A DNA stretch of 29,940 nt from positions 1 through 29,940 of the forward strand of contig JBFFEY010000036.1 in NCBI GenBank assembly GCA_041558415.1, read 5' to 3'. The first letter of the stretch is position 1. Every line of letters begins with the position of its first letter. Shown here one piece after another: positions 24,158-29,940 of the stretch. The DNA is from SG8-39 sp041558415. GTDB taxonomy: Bacteria; Pseudomonadota; Gammaproteobacteria; Burkholderiales; SG8-39. The notes under the pieces are model-generated. The model did no database searches and had not been told where the DNA came from. It was given only the letters and a program-made list of their open reading frames with translations. The translations under genes were made by a program, and so were the position numbers.

Positions 24158-24661
24158 CTAGCCCGACGCCTCCACGTAATCCTTAAGCGCCTGATTCACG
24201 GCGTTCATTGCCTGCCGGTTGACCGCCTCCATGACATCGCGGAAGGCCGGCGCCAGAAGGCCCGCATAGTGCTCGCCCTGCGTGAAGCGCACGCTGCCGT
24301 CGCCCCGCTCGGCGACCTTGAAGTAGTGCTCGCCTCGGAACGTCCCGGGGATCGGCAGCGCGCCGACCCAGCGCAGTTCGCGCTCGGGCAGGAGCTTTGT
24401 CACGCGCACGGCGATGCGCATACCGTTCATCGCGCACCAGCTGCGGAAGGCAAAGCTTTTCAGTCCACCCAGCAGCCCGGCGGCCGTCTGCAGCAGCGCC
24501 TCGCGGCGCAGCGTCACGCGCAGCTTCGCGCCCTCGTTCGCGGGGCCGTCGACCGATTGGATGACCGGATTCCATTTTTCGTACGCGCCGAAATCGGTGA
24601 GCACCGCCCAGACGCGCGCAGCGCTCGTCTGCAGGTCGATCTCGGTGACGATGTCGTGCAT
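24158..24661 (-). CDS. SRPBCC-family (START-like) protein
   Basis: A 167-residue protein with the helix-grip fold of the polyketide cyclase/SRPBCC family. The N-terminus MHDIVTEIDLQTSAARVWAVLTDF and GAYEKWNPVI are the typical start of this fold, and the C-terminal long helix is VMEAVNRQAMNAVNQALKDYV. Such proteins bind hydrophobic ligands; no catalytic residues can be named. Start at ATG 24661; the longer frame upstream overlaps the SIMPL gene out of frame and is rejected. It is the last of three minus-strand genes. Confidence 0.85.
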   Translation of the reverse strand: MHDIVTEIDLQTSAARVWAVLTDFGAYEKWNPVIQSVDGPANEGAKLRVTLRREALLQTAAGLLGGLKSFAFRSWCAMNGMRIAVRVTKLLPERELRWVGALPIPGTFRGEHYFKVAERGDGSVRFTQGEHYAGLLAPAFRDVMEAVNRQAMNAVNQALKDYVEASG

Positions 24662-24726
24662 TCTTGGCGCGCCTCCCCGACGCGCCGGCCAATTCCGGTC
24701 AAGGCAGCGCGATTCTGCCATAGCGC

Positions 24727-24745
24727 CGCCGCGCGAGGCGCGGCG
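24727..24745 (-). terminator. G+C-rich hairpin downstream of the SIMPL gene
   Basis: CGCCGCGC-GAG-GCGCGGCG is a perfect 8-bp stem with a 3-nt loop starting 20 bases after the SIMPL gene stop on the minus strand. There is no T-run, so it may cause only pausing or partial termination before the SRPBCC gene. Confidence 0.4.
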
Positions 24746-24765
24746 TGCAGCCCCGTTTCGCAGGC

Positions 24766-25461
24766 TTACTCGAGGATCTCGATCGTGCCGCTGGCGCTGA
24801 CCGTGATGGTGCTCAGGCCCGCTTCGAGCTCGGGCGGCGCGACGGCCGGCGCCGCCGAGACGGATTGCGCCATGGCGACGCGCGGCACGGGCGGCGGCCG
24901 CTGCCCGCTCGAGACATCGAGGCTCTGCAGCTTGTAGCCGCGTCCGCCGAGCGCCGTCTTGATGATGTCGGCGCGCGCCTTGAAGGCTGCGATGGCCTCC
25001 GTGACGAGCGCGTTCTCCGCCGCGCGGCGCGCCTGCGGCGAGACGCTGAACTGCAGGCCACCGAGCTGCAAGCTGCCCTGCAACTTGCCGATCAGCTCGG
25101 GCAGCGCGGCGAAGTCCTCGCTTTCGAGGCGCAGCTCGCCGCGGCCGCGCCAGCCCTGCAGCTGGTTGCCGCGCGTGTAGATCGGGAAGGTTCGGCTGTT
25201 GCCGCTGCTCGCCCGCACGCTCGGGAACTGCTTGGCGGTGCGCAGTGCGTCGTTCAGGCTTCGGTTCAGCGCGTTGCCGACCTTGGCCGCCGTGGCGTCG
25301 TTGACCTCGACGGTGAGCGTGGCCTTCACCAAGTCGTTCGGCACCTCGCGCTGCGCGCTCGCCTGCAGGGAAACCACGTTGTAGCGCGGCGCCGGCTCCG
25401 AGGCCAGCACTGCGCTCGACAGCAACGCGGCGAACAGGAAAGCGCAATCACGCGGCTGCAT
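24766..25461 (-). CDS. SIMPL (DUF541)-domain periplasmic protein
   Basis: A 231-residue exported protein. The signal peptide covers about 1-21 (FLFAALLSSAVLA before SEPAP). The body is a SIMPL/DUF541 domain: VVSLQASAQREVPNDLVKATLTVE at the start, an ALNRSLNDALRTAK helix, SSGNSRTFPIYTRG in the middle, and the C-terminal LSTITVSASGTIEIL, typical of the family. Exact function of these periplasmic proteins is unclear. The gene starts 11 bp after the cupin gene stop on the same strand, suggesting an operon. Confidence 0.9.
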   Translation of the reverse strand: MQPRDCAFLFAALLSSAVLASEPAPRYNVVSLQASAQREVPNDLVKATLTVEVNDATAAKVGNALNRSLNDALRTAKQFPSVRASSGNSRTFPIYTRGNQLQGWRGRGELRLESEDFAALPELIGKLQGSLQLGGLQFSVSPQARRAAENALVTEAIAAFKARADIIKTALGGRGYKLQSLDVSSGQRPPPVPRVAMAQSVSAAPAVAPPELEAGLSTITVSASGTIEILE

Positions 25462-25472
25462 GGGGGCGTTGC

Positions 25473-26039
25473 CTAGGACACCTTGACCACGAACGGCGTC
25501 TCGGTCTGCTTGTCCGTATCGTATTGCGAACGCTGCGTGAAGTTGATGTGCCTGCCGTAGATGTGCAGTGACACGCTCACCGCATCGGACTCGTTCCACA
25601 CGACGTGGACCGCGCCGGCCGGCATCGCCACCACCTCGCCGACGTTGAAAGTCTTCGCGCCGATCTGCTTCAGCTCGGCATGCCCCGGTTGCGAACGGTC
25701 GTCGATCCGCTCGTAGAAGCGGTTCAGCTCGGGGCCGTGCACGCCGGCAACCACCGCCCAGGTGCCGTGGTCGTGCGGCGGCGTGCCGCGCCCCGGCAGC
25801 CAGCTCACCGCGAACACCGCCAGCGTGTGGTCCGGCTCCTCGTGCAGCAGGTGCACGCCGAAGCCCTGTTCCGCATCGGCGTCGAACATCTCCGGCTTCA
25901 GCCAGGCGTCCTTCGCCAGCGCGGCGCGGCGCGCCAGCGGGCGCACCTGGCTGAGAATGTCGTGCTCGTCTTTTGCCTTGGCGCGGATCTGCCGCAGGTC
26001 CTCGACCAGCTGTGCAATCGAATACGCTCGCGTGTCCAT
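25473..26039 (-). CDS. Cupin, cysteine dioxygenase-like metal-dependent protein
   Basis: A 188-residue double-stranded beta-helix protein like the thiol (cysteine/3-mercaptopropionate) dioxygenases. Likely iron ligands are His89 and His91 (TPPHDHGTWAVV) and His145 (PAGAVHVVWNES), matching the two cupin motifs. PELNRFYER (103-111) follows. Such enzymes oxidise thiols with molecular oxygen using non-heme iron in the cytoplasm. The substrate is uncertain: cysteine, 3-mercaptopropionate or another thiol. First gene of the minus-strand group with the SIMPL and SRPBCC genes; divergent from the membrane protein at 26147. Confidence 0.82.
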   Translation of the reverse strand: MDTRAYSIAQLVEDLRQIRAKAKDEHDILSQVRPLARRAALAKDAWLKPEMFDADAEQGFGVHLLHEEPDHTLAVFAVSWLPGRGTPPHDHGTWAVVAGVHGPELNRFYERIDDRSQPGHAELKQIGAKTFNVGEVVAMPAGAVHVVWNESDAVSVSLHIYGRHINFTQRSQYDTDKQTETPFVVKVS

Positions 26040-26146
26040 CTACGGTCCTCGTTTGGCGACGAATCGGTGAGTCAGCGGACACCCTACACCGCCTCGGGTC
26101 GCGTCAGCAAATCGCGCGCCGGGGTTCTTCGCTAAACTGCGGCACC

Positions 26147-26722
26147 GTGCGCTTGATCGCCCTCATCGAATACGCCGCGGTGGTGGTCGGCATCGTCGCC
26201 GTGATCGCCGGCCAGTTCTTCGCCCTGCCCAAGGGCTTCCACCTCGGCGTATTCCTCATCGGCGCCGGCCTCGCGCTCGGCGGGCTCGAATCGCTCGCCA
26301 CGCGTCGCCTGTGCTTTCGCCCGGCGGAAGATGCCTACGAGGTCTACGCCGGTGCGCCGGCGATCATCGTCGGCCTCATGGCGCTGCTCGTCGGCGCGGG
26401 CGTCGTCGCCTCGGCGTACCTGCTCGCCGACGGCCAATGGCAATCGACGCTGAACCACCTTGCGCGCCGGCCCGCGCCGCTGCTCGGCGCGGGCGGGCTG
26501 CTCCTGATCGGCATCGGCGTGCTGATGATGCTCAATCCGCAGGGGCGCAGGGGCTGGGCGTGGACGCTGCTGGTGCGCGTGCCGCGCGGACTGCTCGGCT
26601 TCGTTTTCGTCGTCGGCGGGCTCGCCGCGATCGCGCTCGGCGCATGGGAGTGGCTCGACCCGCAGGCCTACGACCGCTTTGTCGCCGGCCTGCCGCGACG
26701 GGTCGAGCGCGCGCTCGAATGA
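26147..26722 (+). CDS. Multi-pass membrane protein of unknown function
   Basis: A 191-residue protein from GTG 26147. About five hydrophobic segments are visible at 4-24, 34-50, 70-94, 111-130 and 148-168, the last followed by the soluble C-terminus AWEWLDPQAYDRFVAGLPRR. No recognised motif. The stop overlaps the start of the PlsC-like acyltransferase gene (ATGA), so the two are probably made together, perhaps acting on lipids at the inner membrane. Start choice is uncertain, as no strong Shine-Dalgarno precedes it. Confidence 0.75.
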   Translation: MRLIALIEYAAVVVGIVAVIAGQFFALPKGFHLGVFLIGAGLALGGLESLATRRLCFRPAEDAYEVYAGAPAIIVGLMALLVGAGVVASAYLLADGQWQSTLNHLARRPAPLLGAGGLLLIGIGVLMMLNPQGRRGWAWTLLVRVPRGLLGFVFVVGGLAAIALGAWEWLDPQAYDRFVAGLPRRVERALE

Positions 26723-28095
26723 CGACGACCTGGCTGCCCGAGGGCAGCTCGGTCCCCTCGGCCTGTCTCGAGTACGAGCCGGCATTCGAGCAAACGCGCG
26801 CAGCCGAGCGCCTCGCCTTCCAAGCCCCGGCGCCCTCGCGCCTGGTGCAGTGGCTCGGCTTCGGCATCAATCGCGTGTACAACCTCGCCCTCGGGCGGCA
26901 ACGCCTGGGGCGCATGACGCCGGTGTTTTCCAGCGCCGACCTGGCCCTGTTGCGCGCCATACCCCGGGAGGCCGGCAACGTGCTCGTCGGGCCTCACCCC
27001 GGGCCGCACGATCCCTTTCTCATGTACGAACTGGTTCGCCGGGCACGACGGCCCGACGGGGTCTTTCTGGTCGCGGCAGAGGCCTACTATCGGGAAAGCG
27101 CATTCGCGCGCGCATTCCTGCGCAGACTGGGGGTCGTCCCGGTGGCCCGAGGCCGTCCGAATCCCGAGGCGATCGAGTACGTCGTCGCTCGGCTCGGTGA
27201 AGGCCAGTGGGCCGGCATCTTCCCGGAGGGCGACGTGTACTACTCGCGCGAGGTGATGCCGATGGAATACGGGGCGCTGCGCATCGCCGTCGAAGCGGCG
27301 CTGCGCATGTCGCGCGCCGCGCGGGCACCGGGCACGCGGCGTGGCGCCAGACCGATCCTGATCACCCCGTTCGCGCACGTGTATTTCTTCACCGATCGAA
27401 CGCTCACGGCGCGCAGGGTCGAGCACGCGGTGGCAGAGCTCGAGCGCCGGCAGGAGGTCTTCGGCCGACGGCAGGCGGGATCGCTGATTCAGCGGCTCAG
27501 AGCCATCGCGGATCGCCTCATCGAGCACAAGGCGCGGCAGTACGGCGCGCCGAGGGAGGCCTGGGATGCGCCGGATCGTTTCGATCGCGCGCGCAAGCTC
27601 CAGCACTGGGTGCTCGAGGATCTCGAGCGGCGCTATCTGGGCATGGTGCAAACGGGTTACGAACGCCGCCGCGCGATTCACGTCCGCATGAAGATCTATG
27701 CGCGCATGACCGACGTTCCGGCCGACGAAGCGCAGCGTGCCGTGTTGCTGCAGGACATCCAGCGAACCCGCGACATCATTCTCGCGGCGCCCTTCAATCC
27801 GCAGTATCAACTGCAGCACCCCGACCTCGAGACCTGGGCGGAGCAGCTGCGCCGCTACCGGGTTGCCGTCGGGCTGCCCGACTGCGATCTCGGGCCGCAG
27901 AAAGCGGTGTTCAAGATCCTGCCGAGCATCGACGTGCGCCCGATTGCGGATGCCTATCGGGAAATTTCCGGCGAGCGCGAGCGCATGGAGTTCTTGTTCC
28001 GCGAGACCGAGACGCTGCGCAGGACGATCCAGTCGGGCATCGACGACATCTGCCGCGCGAATCCCACGCCGGTTTTCGCGGAGGGAGAAGCCTGA
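26719..28095 (+). CDS. PlsC-like (1-acylglycerol-3-phosphate) acyltransferase with long C-terminal extension
   Basis: A 458-residue protein. The acyltransferase signature HxxxxD is HPGPHD at 93-98, preceded by VLVGPHPGPHDPF, and the phosphate-binding motif is FPEGDVYYS at 168-176, followed by MPMEYGALRIAVEAA. These suggest transfer of an acyl chain to a glycerolipid-type acceptor at the membrane. Typical PlsC is about 240 residues; here the last 200 (from about 255) are charged and helical (RRYLGMVQTGYERRRAIHVRMKI) and unlike PlsC. It is coupled by ATGA overlap to the membrane protein upstream. Exact substrate unknown. Confidence 0.82.
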   Translation: MTTTWLPEGSSVPSACLEYEPAFEQTRAAERLAFQAPAPSRLVQWLGFGINRVYNLALGRQRLGRMTPVFSSADLALLRAIPREAGNVLVGPHPGPHDPFLMYELVRRARRPDGVFLVAAEAYYRESAFARAFLRRLGVVPVARGRPNPEAIEYVVARLGEGQWAGIFPEGDVYYSREVMPMEYGALRIAVEAALRMSRAARAPGTRRGARPILITPFAHVYFFTDRTLTARRVEHAVAELERRQEVFGRRQAGSLIQRLRAIADRLIEHKARQYGAPREAWDAPDRFDRARKLQHWVLEDLERRYLGMVQTGYERRRAIHVRMKIYARMTDVPADEAQRAVLLQDIQRTRDIILAAPFNPQYQLQHPDLETWAEQLRRYRVAVGLPDCDLGPQKAVFKILPSIDVRPIADAYREISGERERMEFLFRETETLRRTIQSGIDDICRANPTPVFAEGEA

Positions 28096-28241
28096 CCTTG
28101 CGCGACGCCTGCTCGCGCGCAGAGGGCCGCCTGGCCGCAACGGGCGATCAGGCGCCTGCCTTTGGCCGCAGCGCGACCGCGGGCAGCCGTGTCCCGATGC
28201 GCGCTGCGCGACCGCTGCCTGTGCGAGGCCTGCGGCCGTTC

Positions 28242-28790
28242 TCAATGCAACTGCATGGCGACCACGGTGTCGGTCAGCGAACGCACGTCCGCGACCACGT
28301 GCTCGATCGCCTCGGGCCATTCGGCGTCGACCTGCATGTACGCGCGGTCGCCTGCGCGCCGCTCGCCGTGGCCCTGCAGTTTGTCCAGCGCCCGCTTCGC
28401 CTGGCGCTCATCATCGATCAGGCGTTGCGCGTGATCGAGTGCCTGGACGGCGAGCTTCAGCGTTGCAACGTCGGCGCCGCCGTTGCCGACGACCTGGCGC
28501 AGGATGTAGAGGCAATCCGATTGCGCGCGCAGCGCCGCGAGCAGCACGGCTTCGCGAAAGCCGTTCGTTCCCGCCATGACGTCGCTTGCGCGCCGGCCGT
28601 GCATCGTCTGGCGCAATCGCTCGCGCGGTTGCCGCCCGGCGATCGCGCCTGTGTCCATCCAGTCGAGATAGGCGGCGCAGAAGTCGGTCTCCGCTGCCTG
28701 CAGCGCTGCCTGCCGCGGGGGCGTCCAGTCCGCGCCGCTCCATTCGAGATACGCGCCGATCCAATCCACTGCCTGTTTCGTCTTTTCCAT
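28242..28790 (-). CDS. Helical protein of unknown function
   Basis: A 182-residue cytoplasmic protein with a strong AAGGAGG Shine-Dalgarno before the ATG. Predicted mainly helical, e.g. FREAVLLAALRAQSDCLYILRQVV and TLKLAVQALDHAQRLIDDERQAKR. No signal peptide, membrane segment or catalytic motif is visible; a phasin-like or scaffolding role cannot be excluded but is not shown. It converges with the PlsC-like gene. The FNR-like palindrome at 28933-28946 lies about 140 bp upstream and may regulate it. Confidence 0.72.
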   Translation of the reverse strand: MEKTKQAVDWIGAYLEWSGADWTPPRQAALQAAETDFCAAYLDWMDTGAIAGRQPRERLRQTMHGRRASDVMAGTNGFREAVLLAALRAQSDCLYILRQVVGNGGADVATLKLAVQALDHAQRLIDDERQAKRALDKLQGHGERRAGDRAYMQVDAEWPEAIEHVVADVRSLTDTVVAMQLH

Positions 28791-29183
28791 TTGCGCTGAC
28801 CTCCTTCGGTTGTCGGTCGATCACGCCTGGCGGTCGCATGCCCGGCCGCGAGCATGGAGTTGCCGATGTTGTGATTGGCAGAACACCGCTGAAAAATTGC
28901 CGATCACCCTACGCCTCTCAGGCAAGCGGGCGTTGACCCTTGTCAATCGCGATGCGCGCGTTGGCGCAGCGCATGTGCCCGTCTCCGCGCTGCGATGCAC
29001 AATCCGTGACACCGCGTGGGTCGCGCAAGGCCTGGAACGCGCCGCAGCATCATCGTCGGCCGCGCCGTGGCGAGATTGTGTCGCGACGCGCCACGGGGCC
29101 GGCCGCTCGGGGTGGGCGGCGGAGATGCGGTGGCAGGGCGTGACCGGCCGTGCGCGCTCGTTCGCCCTGCGCGCGCGGCGTCG
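28791..29183. other. Intergenic region of about 390 bp
   Basis: Between the unknown helical gene and the response regulator gene. A plus-strand frame of 125 codons occurs here, but its composition (Arg/Ala-rich, no Shine-Dalgarno, no motif) suggests chance. The region holds the FNR-like dyad at 28933-28946 and GTTGCCGATGTTG / ATTGCCGATCAC near-repeats at about 28859-28906. I see no tRNA or clear ncRNA. Confidence 0.6.
28906..28946 (-). promoter_or_regulatory. Candidate FNR/ANR-like dyad upstream of the helical gene
   Basis: TTGAC-CCTT-GTCAA (28933-28946) is a perfect palindrome of the FNR-family type (consensus TTGAT-N4-ATCAA, 8 of 10 matches). On the minus strand TAGGGT (28911-28906) is a poor -10 match, but its centre lies about 31 bp from the dyad centre, the spacing of class II FNR promoters. 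The same dyad also contains a perfect TTGACA (-35-like) on the minus strand. Confidence 0.4.
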
Positions 29184-29558
29184 CTAACCCTCGGGGACGG
29201 TGCTGCGGATCAGCGCAAGCAGGTCTCGCGGGCTGTAGGGCTTGGCGAGGTACGCCGTGGCGCCCACCTCTTTTGCCTTCTGGTCGTCGCCCGAGAGCGC
29301 GAACGAGGTGATGACGATGATCGGCGTCGCGGCAGTCGCGCTCTCCGCGCGCAGCCTGCGCGTCGCCTCCAGCCCCGAGATCTTGGGCAGCTGCACGTCC
29401 ATGAGAATCAGGTCCGGCCGCGCCTCGAGCGCCTTCGCCACGCCGGCCTCGCCGTCGTGGGCTTCGATCAGCTGGTAGCGCGTGTTCTTGAGGAGCAGGC
29501 GCACGATCTTGCGGTTCGCCTCGTTGTCCTCGACGTACAGGATGGTCTTGCCGCTCAT
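29184..29558 (-). CDS. Single-domain response regulator (receiver domain)
   Basis: A 124-residue CheY-like protein from ATG 29558; the longer frame upstream is the out-of-frame reading of the kinase gene. All receiver residues are present: acidic pocket Glu10-Asp11 (YVEDNE), phosphoacceptor Asp54 (LILMDVQLP), Thr84 (VITSF) and Lys106 (LAKPYSP). There is no output domain, so it signals by protein contact or as part of a phosphorelay, like DivK-type regulators. Its start overlaps the stop of the histidine kinase gene (ATGA), so that kinase is the probable partner. Confidence 0.94.
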   Translation of the reverse strand: MSGKTILYVEDNEANRKIVRLLLKNTRYQLIEAHDGEAGVAKALEARPDLILMDVQLPKISGLEATRRLRAESATAATPIIVITSFALSGDDQKAKEVGATAYLAKPYSPRDLLALIRSTVPEG

Positions 29559-29940
29559 GTCGCGCGCGCCCGTAGTGGAATCTCGAAAATGAAGGTCGAG
29601 CCCTTGCCGGGCTCGCTCTCGACCCAGATGCGCCCGCCGTGCATCTCGATGAACTGCCGGGTGATGGCGAGCCCGAGGCCGGTGCCGCCGTACTCGCTGG
29701 CGATGGTGGCGTCGGTCTGCTTGAACTCGGTGAACAGGCTGTCGATCTTCTCCGGCGGGATGCCGATGCCGGTGTCGGTCACGCGGAAGAGAAGGCGATC
29801 GTCTTGCGCCTCCACCGAAATCGCGACCTGACCTTGCTTGGTGAACTTGAGCGCGTTGCCGGCGAGGTTCATGAGGCACTGCGTCAGGCGGCCGGCGTCG
29901 CCGTGCGCCAGCGGCAGGTCGTTCGGCAACGCGACGTTGA
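29555..29940 (-). CDS. Sensor histidine kinase, C-terminal ATPase domain (5' end beyond window)
   Basis: The visible 127 or so residues are the HATPase_c domain of a histidine kinase whose N-terminal sensor and His-containing domain lie outside the window. The N box is MNLAGNALKFT, the G1 box DTGIGIPPEKI, the F box LFTEFKQ and the G2 box GGTGLGLAI, all intact. The TDATIASEYGGTGLGL context is typical of hybrid-type or BarA-like kinases. It autophosphorylates and donates phosphate to the receiver protein encoded immediately downstream. The frame remains open to the window's last bases. Confidence 0.94.
   Translation of the reverse strand, partial: NVALPNDLPLAHGDAGRLTQCLMNLAGNALKFTKQGQVAISVEAQDDRLLFRVTDTGIGIPPEKIDSLFTEFKQTDATIASEYGGTGLGLAITRQFIEMHGGRIWVESEPGKGSTFIFEIPLRARAT

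Noticed and set aside
20544..24186. Long plus-strand open frames of 666 and 533 codons
   Set aside because: Antisense to the flavoprotein/cNMP/GltD operon, whose motifs are unambiguous; composition is shadow-like.
28810..29187. Plus-strand frame of 125 codons in the intergenic gap
   Set aside because: No Shine-Dalgarno, no motif, Arg/Ala/Trp-rich random-looking translation.

Overview
The window is strongly G+C-rich, densely coding chromosomal DNA from a proteobacterium, most likely a betaproteobacterium. This rests on orphan PF04392-type periplasmic binding proteins, a coxMSL-type molybdenum hydroxylase locus, diheme c-type cytochrome style and the frequent ATGA/GTGA gene overlaps; the placement is inference from gene content. 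I see no tRNA, rRNA, CRISPR array or complete insertion sequence.

Layout. 1-3.5 kb (+): the 3' part of a TldD-like metalloprotease subunit, its PmbA/TldE-like partner and asnS, joined by ATGA overlaps. 3.5-6 kb: an exported SAM-methyltransferase-like protein (-), divergent from a two-gene YadGH-like ABC exporter (+). 6-12 kb (+): a catabolic-looking operon with FAD, 2Fe-2S and molybdopterin subunits of a xanthine dehydrogenase/CODH-family hydroxylase, a cupin, a VOC-fold protein and an acyl-CoA-dehydrogenase-fold flavin monooxygenase. This suggests hydroxylation and perhaps ring cleavage of an unknown (hetero)aromatic compound. 12-14.6 kb: two small unknown proteins, a tiny minus-strand membrane peptide gene, a stand-alone cyclic-nucleotide-binding-domain protein and an epoxide-hydrolase-like enzyme. 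14.6-18.6 kb (-): an acyl-CoA thioesterase-like protein, a membrane-anchored retropepsin-like protease, and two paralogous substrate-binding proteins flanking a small secreted protein. 18.7-19.4 kb: a DUF3237 protein (+) and a second tiny membrane peptide gene (-) with its own intrinsic terminator. 19.6-24 kb (-): a diheme cytochrome c with an FNR-like site upstream, then a translationally coupled redox operon (flavoprotein, cyclic-nucleotide-binding protein, GltD-like/ferredoxin fusion). 24.1-26 kb (-): SRPBCC, SIMPL and cupin/thiol-dioxygenase-like genes. 26.1-28.1 kb (+): a membrane protein and a PlsC-like acyltransferase. 28.2-29.9 kb (-): an unknown helical protein, a single-domain response regulator and the 3' end of a histidine kinase.

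The most unusual signal is the pair of 29- and 30-residue hydrophobic peptides at 12673-12762 and 19313-19405, both minus strand. They share most of their sequence, differ mainly at third codon positions, have good Shine-Dalgarno sites, and carry the same upstream architecture at the same distance: a TTTTT-flanked dyad starting exactly 83 bp upstream, a GCTCAGCGA block at 57 bp and a GATAG block at 35-36 bp. This looks like a small, co-regulated, uncatalogued peptide family. The second notable unit is the flavoprotein / cNMP-sensor / GltD-ferredoxin operon beside the diheme cytochrome.
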